Source: Phyllobacterium endophyticum
GTDB taxonomy: Bacteria > Pseudomonadota > Alphaproteobacteria > Rhizobiales > Rhizobiaceae
Length of the DNA: 64,000 nt
Direction: 5' to 3'
Assembly: GCF_003010935.1 (NCBI RefSeq)
Contig: NZ_PGGN01000003.1
Span: forward strand, 310,001 to 374,000
The notes beneath the pieces were generated by a model. The model had not been told where the DNA came from and searched no databases. It saw only the letters and a program-made list of their open reading frames with translations. A program made the position numbers and the translations under genes. This document shows, piece after piece, positions 46,136-55,363 of this stretch. Numbering within the stretch: the stretch's first letter is position 1; each line of letters opens with the position of its first letter.

Positions 46136-46914
46136 ACGCTCAGGTGCCTGCAATCACGCCATTGGCGCTCGACGTCAAGGATCTGCACAAGAGTTTCGGT
46201 AATGTCGAGGTGCTGAAAGGGATTTCGCTCGGCGCACGCGAAGGCGAGGTCGTTTCGATCCTCGGGTCTTCAGGTTCCGGCAAGTCGACCCTGCTGCGCT
46301 GCATCAATCTTCTTGAAGTGCCCGATTGCGGCGACGTAACGGTCGGCGACGAGACGATCCGCATGCAGCGCACGCGCGATGGCAAGAGCCGGGCGGCGGA
46401 CCAGGCACAGGTCGAACGTATTCGCTCACGGCTCGGCATGGTGTTCCAAAGCTTCAACCTGTGGTCGCACAAGACCATCCTCGAAAACGTCATCGAAGCG
46501 CCGGTCCACGTGCAAAAGCGCCCACGCAAGGAGTGCGTGGAAGAGGCCGAAGCGCTTCTGGCGAAAGTTGGTATCGCTGAAAAACGCGATCATTATCCCT
46601 CGCACCTGTCAGGTGGCCAGCAGCAACGCGCCGCCATAGCGCGCGCTCTCGCCATGCGGCCGAAGGTGATGCTGTTCGACGAGCCGACCTCGGCGCTCGA
46701 TCCGGAGCTTGTCGGCGAGGTGCTGCGCGTCATGCGTGGTCTGGCCGAAGAGGGCCGCACCATGCTGGTGGTCACCCACGAAATGGGCTTTGCCCGCGAT
46801 GTCTCAAGCCGTGTCGTCTTCCTGCACAAGGGACTCGTTGAGGAGGACGGCCGGCCTGACCATGTTTTCGTCAAGTCTAAATCCGAACGATTTAAACAGT
46901 TTATCAAAGGTTGA
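46132..46914 (+). CDS. Amino-acid ABC transporter ATP-binding protein (HisP/OccP-like)
   Basis: ATPase of 260 residues, start [12 protein letters not shown] after a GGAGAG site. Walker [10 protein letters not shown] near residue 45, signature [15 protein letters not shown], Walker [15 protein letters not shown], switch His VTHEMGFA. The 20-residue insert after Walker A that marks the HisP subfamily is present. It closes the importer core, but one more binding-protein gene starts 37 bases later, so the transcript continues. Sequence is similar to the ATPase at 32.1 kb, in agreement with two related importers in one island. Confidence 0.93.
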   Translation: MNAQVPAITPLALDVKDLHKSFGNVEVLKGISLGAREGEVVSILGSSGSGKSTLLRCINLLEVPDCGDVTVGDETIRMQRTRDGKSRAADQAQVERIRSRLGMVFQSFNLWSHKTILENVIEAPVHVQKRPRKECVEEAEALLAKVGIAEKRDHYPSHLSGGQQQRAAIARALAMRPKVMLFDEPTSALDPELVGEVLRVMRGLAEEGRTMLVVTHEMGFARDVSSRVVFLHKGLVEEDGRPDHVFVKSKSERFKQFIKG

Positions 46915-46951
46915 ATTGATCAGCCGCGATCAAAAAGGGGAATTCCTGGAA

Positions 46952-47806
46952 ATGAAATACGTAATCTTTACGCTCAAAGCCCTGCTGTTGGCGGCGTTTG
47001 TCTTTTCGGCTACCGCCCATGCGGAAGGCAAGAAATGGACGCAGGTCACCATCGCCACGGAAGGCGCCTTCAAGCCGTATAACTTTACCAGGCCCGACGG
47101 AACACTCGACGGTTATGAGATAGAGCTTTCGAAGTATCTTTGCAATTACATGAAAGTTGAGTGCAAGATCGTCGTGCAGGACTTCGACGGGATGATCCCG
47201 GCGCTCAATGCCGGCAAGTTCGACGCCATCATGTCGGGCATGTCGGCGACCACGAAGCGTGAGCAGATTATCGACTTCAGCCAGTCCTATGGTTCTACCG
47301 GCCAGGCTTTCGCAACGTTGAAATCAAGCCCGCTGGCAAGCATGGAATTCACAGGGGAGGTTTTCTCGCTGGCGTCCAATGAGGCAGGCGCCGTCAACGC
47401 TTTGGAGAAGCTGAAGCCACTCTTGCAAGGCAAGACCATCGGCGTGCAGACCGCTTCGACAGGCGCGACCTTCGTCGAAAAATACCTGAAGGATGTTGTC
47501 GACGTTCGCGAGTACAAGACCACCGAGCAACATGATCTTGATCTTGCTGCGGGCCGTGTTGATCTCGTTATGGCCTCCATGGCTTATCTGACGACATCGA
47601 CCGCCAAGCCAGGCAATGAGGAAATGACCGTCGCTGGTCCAAGGTTTCAAGGTGGGTTCCTGGGCAAAGGCAGCTCGGTCGGTATGCGCAAGAACGAACC
47701 GAAATTGAAAGCTATGTTTGACAAGGCCATCGATGCAGCCAAGGCCGATGGCACGATCAAAACATTGTCGCAGAAGTGGTTTGGCTTCGACGTTACGCCC
47801 CTTTGA
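46952..47806 (+). CDS. Amino-acid ABC transporter substrate-binding protein (second of two)
   Basis: Periplasmic protein of 284 residues, SBP_bac_3 family. MKYVIFTLKALLLAAFVFSATAHAEG is a signal peptide. Family pattern: IATEGAFKPYNFTRPDGTLDGYEIEL, then GMIPALNAGKFDAIMSGMSATTKREQIIDFSQSY. It differs substantially from the one at 43.8 kb, so the importer may use two receptors with different ligands. It is the last gene of the operon; about 220 bases of non-coding sequence follow, without a recognised terminator. Confidence 0.91.
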   Translation: MKYVIFTLKALLLAAFVFSATAHAEGKKWTQVTIATEGAFKPYNFTRPDGTLDGYEIELSKYLCNYMKVECKIVVQDFDGMIPALNAGKFDAIMSGMSATTKREQIIDFSQSYGSTGQAFATLKSSPLASMEFTGEVFSLASNEAGAVNALEKLKPLLQGKTIGVQTASTGATFVEKYLKDVVDVREYKTTEQHDLDLAAGRVDLVMASMAYLTTSTAKPGNEEMTVAGPRFQGGFLGKGSSVGMRKNEPKLKAMFDKAIDAAKADGTIKTLSQKWFGFDVTPL

Positions 47807-48030
47807 TGGATTGAACATGCCGGGCACTCAGGCGACCGTACTGATGGCCGGCTGTCCCACGATCGGTGCATCGATCAGCTGGGCAAGATCTCACCGAATG
47901 CCGGAATCGTCTTTAGCAGCGTGACGTTGGCTTTGGCCTTGGTCATCGCCCGGATTGTCACTTCGATTGCTTGATCTGCTACCAACCCATGCACCAGAGT
48001 TTCGTCAAGGGTCCAGGCAGGAGCAAATCG

Positions 48031-48390
48031 TCATCTTACCCTTCTGGACCTGCCAAAGATCGCCTGCGTAAGATGGAAGCTTAAGATCCCAATTGCGAGC
48101 AGGGAGATGACGGGGCGTTTATAAATTTGCTTTTCACCTTCGTACCGTAGCCGTGTCGGCGCCTGGGCGACAATTATTGCTACTTCTTCAGCGATAAGAC
48201 TTGCCGACTCGGCAAGGCGGCTAATCTCCGCACGCAGTGCCGCCAGTTGCTCTGACATGGATGGCTCATGCGATTGTTCTGCGTTCACAGCTGCTTTGTT
48301 TTGTGCAAGAACCTGATCGACCAGGTAGGTGTCACTTTCGGTTTCGTCTGCATGACGGGGAGGTTCGATTTGCATTGAACGATCCTGCAT
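48031..48390 (-). CDS. Small membrane-anchored hypothetical protein (ElaB/YqjD-like architecture)
   Basis: Hypothetical of 119 residues. The middle (about 40-85) is a likely coiled coil (SEQLAALRAEISRLAESASLIAEE), and the C-terminus carries one hydrophobic segment (VISLLAIGILSFHLTQAIF) followed by a basic tail (GRSRRVR). The shape, soluble coiled coil plus C-terminal anchor, is like DUF883/ElaB proteins, but I do not find a convincing family signature. The start may be a few codons later (MQIEPP). Confidence 0.5.
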   Translation of the reverse strand: MQDRSMQIEPPRHADETESDTYLVDQVLAQNKAAVNAEQSHEPSMSEQLAALRAEISRLAESASLIAEEVAIIVAQAPTRLRYEGEKQIYKRPVISLLAIGILSFHLTQAIFGRSRRVR

Positions 48391-49122
48391 TGTTCTGGAG
48401 GACTGGTAACCTCATCATCGACCGCGCTGAGTAATTCCAACAAGATCTTGTTCAGCCGAGCCGAGGCTAACGGTCTCACAACGCCTTAGTTCCCGTGACC
48501 ATCGGGCACGCTGCTTTCCACGCTGCCTGCGACAAGCGCTTAAGTTGATTTCTGGCTCGCGCCAGACCGGCATGGTCCAGCTATTGACGATTCGGTTTCA
48601 AATGGGCGACCTTCCCAGAAAGCGCGGAAAGCCACGAGCACTTTGACATTCATTTGGCCGAATCGATCTTGAACTGAGGTGAGCCGGAAACTTGCTTTCC
48701 CTTCCGATACGCTGTTGATGGTTTTTCGCCTGTAGGAGGTGTCCAATCTCGGGTGATCGGGCTAGTGCTGTGCCGACTACCAGCAACGACTATGAATTTG
48801 GCTCGTGTATCGGTTTTGACATTGGAGCACCTCACAGCGCTGTCTCGACAGAAAGAGAGGCTCTGCTCAGCAAGCCAAAAGAAATGTCCAAGGCGGTGAG
48901 GCGATAGCCTGCATGAGAAGCATCTACTCGTGAGAGAAAACAAGGCGCTGTTCCTACAGATCATGGCTTTTGCTTCCAATTTCTGTCTACCTGTGTTCCA
49001 TCGTTTTGACCAAGAGTTTGGGTTGGTTGCCTTCGATGAAACCGCGCTAACCCGCAACAAGGAAAGCTCCTCCGGCGCGCGGCCTGGAAACTACGGGGTC
49101 TTTGAACCCTGATGATCACGCG
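48391..49122. other. Intergenic, no gene recognised
   Basis: About 730 bases between the small membrane protein and the adenylate cyclase-like gene. Several readings of 60-136 codons exist (for example minus 48650-49060), none with recognisable features, signal or ribosome site. The base composition is less GC-rich than the flanking genes. It seems to be eroded, non-coding DNA. Confidence 0.4.
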
Positions 49123-50904
49123 TCAACCTGCCAGTCCCACCTTACGGAGGCCTTCTACGCGGCGCTGAAAGTCATCCGGGTTCTGGAACGGAAGGACGCG
49201 GCGGCGGCGTTCAATGGAAAATGTAGGATTGAGCTGAATGGCCTGTTCCCAGGCCTTAAGGCTTTCTCCAGGTCGTCCAAGGTGGCCATAGCAGGAAGCG
49301 AGCAGGGCATGGGCGATGTCCGACTGAGGGTTGCGTGCGAGCCGCTCCATGAGTGCGCCAACAGCTTTCTCATAGTCGCCGAGGGAAAAGTGCGCATCGG
49401 CGAGAAATTGTAGCAGGACATCCGGGTAGTGCGGGTCCAACTGCATCGAAACAGCAAGCGTCTCGAGCGCAGATGCTGGATCGCTAGAAAATATCTGGAT
49501 ATGGGCAAATAACAAAAGGAGGTCGATTGAGTTGGGGGAAAGCATAAGTCCCCGTTGCGCCTCTGCCCGAGCACGGTCAAGATCCCGGCTCCACATGCAA
49601 GCCATACCCAGGGCGAAGTGACCATTGTGTTGTTGCTCGTCCATTTCGACTGCTTGATGTGCGAGTTCCAATCCGGTCCGCAGTGAGTTGTCAGGCTCAG
49701 TGCTCCAGGCGTTGATGTAATCAAGCACATGCGTGAAGGCGATGAGGGCGTGGGCCGCCGCATATGCCGGATCGACAGCGATTGCAGCCCCTGCCAAGTT
49801 GCGCGCCGCGATGTTTCCGGGTCGGGTGCAAGCCAAGCTCTGCTCGCGGCCGCGCAACAGGAATTCATAGGCCTCGATGTTCGTCGCACGCTCATGGGCC
49901 AGGTGGTCTCGTTCGCTAGCCGTGAGCTTGAGCTTGAGGGCAGACACGATTTCCTGAGTGAGTTCATCCTGAACTGCGAAAATATCGGTCAGGTCGCGAT
50001 CGAAGCGGCTGGCCCAGACATGTCCGCCGCTCATTGAATCGATCAATTGCGCTGTAACCCGAACCCTGTTGCCCGCTTTGCGAACGCTACCTTCAAGCAG
50101 GTAGCGGACGCCGAGCATCCTGGCCATATCCGGAACGGAAACCGACGTCTTCTTATATACGAACGATGAGTTGCGGGCGATCACGTGCAATTCCGACAGC
50201 TTCGAAAGGTCCGTAATAATGTCTTCGCTTATACCGTCAGAGAAGTATTCCTGCTCTGCGTCGCCGCTCATGTTGTTGAACGCAAGCACGGCGATGGAGG
50301 GTTTGTCAGGAATGGACGGTGGCGCTGAAGGTTCTCCTGAAGCCTGGGTCTGTGATGCTGCGGATTTCGGCTGGGCTGGCAGGCCAACTTGGAGCGAATA
50401 AACCCTTACCGGGTCGGTGATGTTCTTGAGCTGCATTGCACCGCGGTCGTCGATTACCAGATCAAGCCTGGCCTTGACCTGCCAGTAGGCCTGCTCGGAC
50501 AGACAGATACATCCGGGCTCGCAAATGCTCTCAAGGCGTGCGGCAATATTGACGCCGTCACCCATCAGGTCCCCGTCACTCTCCTCCACAACGTCACCCA
50601 GATGGATACCGATGCGAAATTCAATGCGGCGGTCGGGCGGCAGGCCTGCATTGCGCTCAACCATAGCATTTTGCACTTCGATGGCACAGCGTACGGCATC
50701 CACGACACTGCGGAATTCGACCAGGCTCCCATCGCCGGTGCGCTTGACCACGCGGCCATGATGCACGGCGATTGTAGGATCGATCAAATCGCTGCGCAGG
50801 GCCCGCAACCTTGCCAGGATGCGATCCTCGTCGGCACCAGCGAGCCGACTGTAGCCGACCACGTCGGAAACCAGGATTGCTGCAATCTTCCGCATCTCGC
50901 CCAT
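49123..50904 (-). CDS. Adenylate cyclase class III with TolB-like and TPR domains
   Basis: About 593 residues from MGEMRKIAAILVSDVVGYSRL. The class III cyclase domain (about 1-170) has the metal-binding aspartate in SDVVGYS, GRVVKRTGDGSLVEF and GDGVNIAARLE. A TolB-N-like segment follows (SIAVLAFNNMSGDAEQEYFSDGISEDI near 220-250), then helical TPR repeats to the C-terminus, with FALGMACMWSRDLDRARAEA and related units. Such proteins, common in rhizobia, make cAMP in response to unknown signals. It has no signal peptide. The upstream MGSVGLDF codons could extend it by 19 residues. Confidence 0.88.
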   Translation of the reverse strand: MGEMRKIAAILVSDVVGYSRLAGADEDRILARLRALRSDLIDPTIAVHHGRVVKRTGDGSLVEFRSVVDAVRCAIEVQNAMVERNAGLPPDRRIEFRIGIHLGDVVEESDGDLMGDGVNIAARLESICEPGCICLSEQAYWQVKARLDLVIDDRGAMQLKNITDPVRVYSLQVGLPAQPKSAASQTQASGEPSAPPSIPDKPSIAVLAFNNMSGDAEQEYFSDGISEDIITDLSKLSELHVIARNSSFVYKKTSVSVPDMARMLGVRYLLEGSVRKAGNRVRVTAQLIDSMSGGHVWASRFDRDLTDIFAVQDELTQEIVSALKLKLTASERDHLAHERATNIEAYEFLLRGREQSLACTRPGNIAARNLAGAAIAVDPAYAAAHALIAFTHVLDYINAWSTEPDNSLRTGLELAHQAVEMDEQQHNGHFALGMACMWSRDLDRARAEAQRGLMLSPNSIDLLLLFAHIQIFSSDPASALETLAVSMQLDPHYPDVLLQFLADAHFSLGDYEKAVGALMERLARNPQSDIAHALLASCYGHLGRPGESLKAWEQAIQLNPTFSIERRRRVLPFQNPDDFQRRVEGLRKVGLAG

Positions 50905-51369
50905 GTAGCGCCAGTCTCCCTTGGACCACACTACCATAAAGTCGAGGCCAACACTTCCCACGTTCGATTTTTGTGTACGACCGTCGGCCGAGCGCTTTGT
51001 ACAAAGGTAGGGATAGCCGAGAGAGTTGCTTCGTCAAATCACAAGGTGGAGGATCGACACCAATCAACGTTCAAATGCAAGGTTTCGCAGAAGCTTCGCA
51101 TTTTCGGCGGAGAAATTGGCGACGCGACGCAACCAGAATCATCGCTATTCAGGTATCGGCCCTGGCTACCACTGGCAAGGCCAGTCTGGAGAACCCTCAT
51201 TCGCGCCAAGACCGGTCGCAATCCCGCTGGCATCATCCTGTTGTAAGGCAAAAATTTCAGAGTAGTGCCATTTCCAATGTAGCAAATGTCGGGCGACCTC
51301 CTTGCTCCATAGCACCCAATGCTGGAAATCCTATTTGATTGCACGTGGAGCCAGGTCTTATCGACCTCA
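50905..51369. other. Intergenic with a 12-base palindrome
   Basis: About 460 bases upstream of the cyclase-like gene and downstream of the AraC gene. No real protein is seen. A perfect palindrome CTTTGTACAAAG lies at 50995-51006, close to where the cyclase promoter would be. No other repeats or RNA gene were recognised. Confidence 0.4.
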
Positions 51370-52176
51370 TCATCGCTTCCCGTCGCCGAGGGTGGCGTCA
51401 ATTACAAGCTGGCGAACGAATTCTCTCGCGGTCATTCCGCACAATGCGTGAACTTCCCGGCTCAAATGGGGCTGATCGGCATAGCCTGCGTCGATCGCAA
51501 GACTTGCCAGGGAGCCCTGCGGCAACACTTCGGCACAGGCCTTCAGGCGTTGCAGGCGAAGAATCCGGTCCAGCGTCTTCGGTCCGTACCCAAAGTGTCT
51601 TCGGCTCCACCTGCGCAGCGTTCGCTCGCTCATGTTTAAATGGTCCGGGAGAGCGCTCACCGGTACTCGCCCCTCCGTCTGTGTGTCGAGGAGCCTCACC
51701 ATCACCGAAGCTTCGGCCGGCGGAGGCCGAATGGCCACCGCCACGTCCGCCATGAGTTCCTGGAACAGCGCAAGACGGTTGCCAGCGATGGGCTCGGCTT
51801 CCAGCTCTTCGGCCACCTCGATGGCTCTCTTTCCCCACAACTCGAACATCGACACTTCCTGCCCCACGATCGCATCGAGCGGCAGGCCCAGCCACTTTTC
51901 GGCGGCGCCCGGCCGAAACCGTAGTCCCAAGATCGTGCCGGGTCGCAGCACCCGCCGGGCGGCCGAGGCATCGGGGCCGACGACGGTGAACCTGTTGTCG
52001 CGCCAGAGAAGGTCGACGCACCCGTCCGGGATCACAGTCGACTGGACCCTTTTGACGGCAGCGATCTCGTTGGTCCAGGCGCACAGGAAATGCGGGCGGA
52101 GCGTGGGGATCGCCAGTGTTTCGTTGTAGGTGCCGGCGCGGAAGGCGAGGATATGGCATTCATCGGCGGGGATCAT
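51370..52176 (-). CDS. AraC-family transcriptional regulator (DUF6597-type N-terminus)
   Basis: Regulator of 268 residues. The N-terminal domain has IPDGCVDLLWRDNRFTVVGPDA near residues 48-70, then GLRFRPGAAEKWLGLP, the pattern of DUF6597-type AraC proteins. The C-terminal AraC helix-turn-helix reads LNMSERTLRRWSRRHFGYGPK, then LASLAIDAGYADQPHLSREV. The start MIPADECHILAF was chosen within a slightly longer frame; neither start shows a clear ribosome site. It is next to VOC-type genes, one of them on the opposite strand, a common layout where the regulator controls a small dioxygenase-like gene. Confidence 0.87.
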   Translation of the reverse strand: MIPADECHILAFRAGTYNETLAIPTLRPHFLCAWTNEIAAVKRVQSTVIPDGCVDLLWRDNRFTVVGPDASAARRVLRPGTILGLRFRPGAAEKWLGLPLDAIVGQEVSMFELWGKRAIEVAEELEAEPIAGNRLALFQELMADVAVAIRPPPAEASVMVRLLDTQTEGRVPVSALPDHLNMSERTLRRWSRRHFGYGPKTLDRILRLQRLKACAEVLPQGSLASLAIDAGYADQPHLSREVHALCGMTAREFVRQLVIDATLGDGKR

Positions 52177-52270
52177 TGCGCAGACCACTGCTAGGGTGCA
52201 ACACACTCAGAATAGCCTACGGGGCTACGGGCCGTCAAATCACGGCGATCTGCTGAATGCCATCTTTGGT

Positions 52271-52500
52271 TTAGAGCACCAACTCGTAGCCGTCCGGATC
52301 GGGGAAATGGAAGACGTTGGCCGGAGAAAATCGTAGATTAGCCTGATGATCCTGCCGCCAGCCTGCTCGACCCGCGTGACGGTCCCGGCAGTCCGTTGGA
52401 ATAGAGAAGAAGGACGAGCGGCCTGCTGCCCAACCTCACCGGAGCTGCCGTGCTGGGGCCACCACCCTACAGCGTCCGTCGATGAACTCGTATATTTCGG
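52271..52500 (-). pseudogene. Frameshifted VOC (glyoxalase-like) protein fragment
   Basis: The minus strand reads TVTRVEQAGGRIIRLIYDF and, after a frame change near 52335, SPANVFHFPDPDGYELVL followed by a stop. Together these match the C-terminal half of a VOC-fold protein (AAGG..I...F...FPDPDGYELVL). The N-terminal half is not recognisable. It is decayed remains of a glyoxalase-like gene beside two other VOC genes. Confidence 0.6.
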
Positions 52501-52621
52501 ACGGCAACCGGTGAAGGTCCACCCAAAGGCCCGCCCGTGAGCGCTGCGGGTGGCCGTTTCGTTCAAGACCCTCGCGGGGCCACGACTTTATCATGTGACC
52601 TCGGTCAACCCGGGAACAACG

Positions 52622-53098
52622 ATGAAACCGCGCATTTCCGTCCTGACAATTGCCGTCGCCGACCTCGAGCGCTCGCTGCGATTCTACCGCGACGGCCTCG
52701 GATTGCCGACGGAAGGGATCATCGGCCGCGAGTTCGCGCATGGCGCCGTGGCTTTTTTTGAGCTGTCCGGTGGGTTGAAGCTGGCAATATGGGCGCAGGA
52801 CGACCTCGCCTATGATACAGGTCTGCCCAAGGCGCCGATAACCTCCACCTCCTTTACCATCGGGCACAACGTCGTGCTGCAGGAAGAGGTCGACCAGCTG
52901 ATGGCCGAGGCCGCCCGCGCCGGCGGCGAGATCATCAAGTCCGCGCAGAACACCTTCTATGGCGGCTACGCGGGATACTTCCGTGACCCGAATGGGCATC
53001 TGTGGGAATCGTCTGGAATCCCGCTGCCATACCCGATGAAAGCTCCGCCTGAATGCGACCGGCCTCCCACGGTACTCCAGCTGCTGTCCTACGGATGA
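52622..53098 (+). CDS. VOC-family protein with a late frameshift
   Basis: Vicinal-oxygen-chelate protein of 158 residues: MKPRISVLTIAVADLERSLRFYRDGLGLPTEG at the start and YFRDPNGHLWE near residue 122-132. After that, the frame reads SSGIPLPYPMK, but the next frame reads GIVWNPAAIPDESSA then TGA at 53050-53052, exactly how VOC proteins of this kind end (HLWEIVWNP). One A is probably missing around 53010, so the last 25-28 residues are altered. The metal-ligand residues of the first half are unaffected. It could be a sequencing error or a recent mutation. Confidence 0.82.
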   Translation: MKPRISVLTIAVADLERSLRFYRDGLGLPTEGIIGREFAHGAVAFFELSGGLKLAIWAQDDLAYDTGLPKAPITSTSFTIGHNVVLQEEVDQLMAEAARAGGEIIKSAQNTFYGGYAGYFRDPNGHLWESSGIPLPYPMKAPPECDRPPTVLQLLSYG

Positions 53099-53192
53099 TC
53101 CCGGTTGTTGCAAATAGCTTGTGGCAGCAGCTAGCGCCTCTCCAACCCTGGTGTGACTGCTGCAACTCTCATCATCCATGGGAAAATGAACA

Positions 53193-53546
53193 ATGGTCGT
53201 AAAACGTATCGTTGCCAATGTCGCAGCAGATTCGGTCCAAGAGGTTAGAACGTTCTACTCCGCCCTTTTTGGGTTGGACGTTCTAATGGACCTTGGCTGG
53301 GTGGTTACGCTGGGAACCGCCGAAGTGGCGGTCATCCAGATGAGCATTCTTAGCGAGGGAGGGTCGGGAGCGCCGGTCCCCGACCTATCGATAGAGGTTG
53401 ATGACGTGGATGTCGTGTACAGCCGCGCGAAGGCGATGGGCTGCGAGGTAGTCCACGATCTTAGGAACGAACCATGGGGCGTCAGGCGCTTCTTTATCGT
53501 CGATCCCACCGGAAAGTTGATCAACGTGCTGAATCATCTGACGTAG
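53193..53546 (+). CDS. VOC-family protein (glyoxalase/bleomycin-resistance-like)
   Basis: Small protein of 117 residues: VVKRIVANVAADSVQEVRTFYSALFGLDVLMD at the start and IVDPTGKLINVLNHL at the end, the usual single VOC repeat that dimerises to make a metal site. The region SIEVDDVDVVYSRAKAMG follows the family pattern. No substrate can be named. It starts 94 bases after the frameshifted VOC gene and may be co-transcribed with it. Confidence 0.85.
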   Translation: MVVKRIVANVAADSVQEVRTFYSALFGLDVLMDLGWVVTLGTAEVAVIQMSILSEGGSGAPVPDLSIEVDDVDVVYSRAKAMGCEVVHDLRNEPWGVRRFFIVDPTGKLINVLNHLT

Positions 53547-53548
53547 CA

Positions 53549-53563
53549 GACCCGCTACGGGTC
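53549..53563 (+). terminator. Short hairpin after the second VOC gene
   Basis: GACCCG and CGGGTC pair around CTA, three bases after the stop codon. It has no T-run, so at best it is a weak terminator. Confidence 0.35.
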
Positions 53564-54344
53564 ACTAAAATCGTGACGTGTGTCTTGGACTCCCGGCCTT
53601 GATAAGATCTGCGTGACGGCTCTGTTCTGAGGTAGGGGAGTTTTGCTGGGTAGGTCCGCTTTCCAGTCTATGACCTTCCAAGTGGTCATGCCGCTTCCCA
53701 CGCTGAAGTTCGCCAATGCCACGGTCGCGATAAAACCGCAGGGGTTCCGGCTTGTTGCGGCCGCAACCAGACTGTCTGGTTGCGGGCGCGGGAGATCAGT
53801 TTTCTGCATTAGGCTCAGAGGATTGCCTCTGTCGCGGCGCTCCCGTCCGGGTTCGCAGACAGCCCATAAAACACCTGGAGGCCGGCGATGATTGGCGTGC
53901 CTTTGGCTGAGTGTATCTGCGTCCTTATGCGGATACAACGCGCCCGCGTATGCCGGTCCGAGTGCCTAACTTCCAGTGGATGCTGGAAATTGCTTTGGTT
54001 GCGGGGAGAGGCGCTACTAAGAAGTGCTGTGGTGTAAGTTAACAATCGGACAACGTGTAGACCGTCGAGAGTGATTAGAACGAAGCAGTCGTCTCGCCCA
54101 ACATTCCAGTCAATTAGCAGCTCTGGGGTGAGCACGCAGCCGTGACCATGGCGAAGGCTGGATCGAGACGTCGTTGCTCAATAAATCCGGTTCGCAACGT
54201 AATCTTTGCGCGTAGAAATCCCCACTTATGAAGAGCATTGCGGCAACTATCAAAGTTCTCATGAAATGTCCGATTGCGGGCGAATAACTGCATGTTATTC
54301 TGCCGTCTCAGCTTAACTAGGCCTGACCCGACGGAGTGGAAGAA
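53564..54344. other. Intergenic; possible small hypotheticals, shared 16-base repeat
   Basis: About 780 bases without a convincing gene. A minus-strand reading at 53815-54135 ends in GTPIIAGLQVFYGLSANPDG, which looks protein-like but is not recognised; another lies at 53555-53938. The 16 bases TGGCTGAGTGTATCTG at 53904-53919 recur at 58063-58078 ahead of the HipA relic. The short reading after it begins MRIQRARVC, somewhat like the start of HipB-type repressors. Confidence 0.35.
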
Positions 54345-54551
54345 ATGAACAGGAAAGAGCTACTTTCTAGGCTGAAGATCAGACGGTCTGTTGCAATCGC
54401 CGGGATGTTAAAGAGTGGCGAGAACGACAAATCACTTCGCGCTCTTAGTGAGATTCAGGGATCGATCGCTGCCATTGAGGTATACTTAACGGAAAATATG
54501 GAGCTAACGAAGTCCCCATCCGAAGACCCCAACTTTACCCTCAACAGGTAG
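54345..54551 (+). CDS. Small hypothetical protein
   Basis: Reading frame of 68 codons beginning MNRKELLSRLKIRRS behind a GGAG site eight bases upstream. It is predicted mostly helical and charged, with no signal peptide, membrane segment or known motif. It may be a genuine small gene because the ribosome site and codon use look natural. I do not recognise its family. Confidence 0.45.
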   Translation: MNRKELLSRLKIRRSVAIAGMLKSGENDKSLRALSEIQGSIAAIEVYLTENMELTKSPSEDPNFTLNR

Positions 54552-54699
54552 AGCCCAAGTTGTCGGATCATCATTGGAGAACCTTACTCTTCTCAAGTGT
54601 GAATGTCGCGAAGTTGAAGCGGAGCCATTCCATGTTTCAACAGGCGGGGCGCTGCTTGAGCATCGGAATCCCTGTTATAGTGCCGTGCGATTCTCGATT

Positions 54700-55202
54700 G
54701 TGCGTAGCCTGACCGCGACGCTGCTTCCGGCTCTTGTTGCAAGTTCGGCGAGTGCTGCCGATATATATTGGGATCCTAACGGCACCGCCGCCAACCGCGG
54801 CGGTACGCAGATGGGACAAGCTCGTCTTTCTGGAGCCCAACGGGGATGGCGTCAGCGGCCCCTATGGCGCCTGGAGCAATGGCGCACTCGACAACGCCTT
54901 CTTCGGCGGGGCCGCCGCCGGCACGGTGAACCTGGGAGTGCCGGTCACTGTCCACAACGATCTTGACCGGGAACGCCGGGCTGACCAAGCGGGGGCCGGT
55001 GCCCTGACCCTCACGGGCACCAACACCTTCAACGGCGGACTCAACATCACTGCACGCACCCTGAGCGTCAGCGGCGATGCGTCGCTTGGCGCCGCGAGCA
55101 AGGGCATCGCCTTGTCGGCCGGCACCACTCTGCGAAGCAACCGGCTCCCAGGAAAATATTGCGCTCGACACAAGATTACACCCCAGCAACGCCTTGAGTG
55201 AT
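54700..55202 (+). pseudogene. Relic of an autotransporter passenger domain
   Basis: Two frames together give an autotransporter-like sequence. One carries a signal-like LTATLLPALVASSASAADIYWDPNG. The other has the passenger-associated repeat GALTLTGTNTFNGGLNITAR, then TLSVSGDASLGAASKGIALS. A later frame reads IALDTRLHPSNALS. There are at least two frame changes and internal deletions, and the beta-barrel C-terminus is absent. It is the remains of a large surface protein of the PATR type. Confidence 0.7.
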
Positions 55203-55363
55203 ATCGTAGTAGCTCGGCTACTTCGGTGGGCCCTGATAAGAACATCGCCAAACTATAGGTGTCTGGAGAGGAACCACAGCAACAATAGGGGTTCATTTGC
55301 GGCACGCGGAGAACTGCTACCTTCTCATGACGGTCAGGCAGGTGCGTCGCAAAAAGTCGGTTT

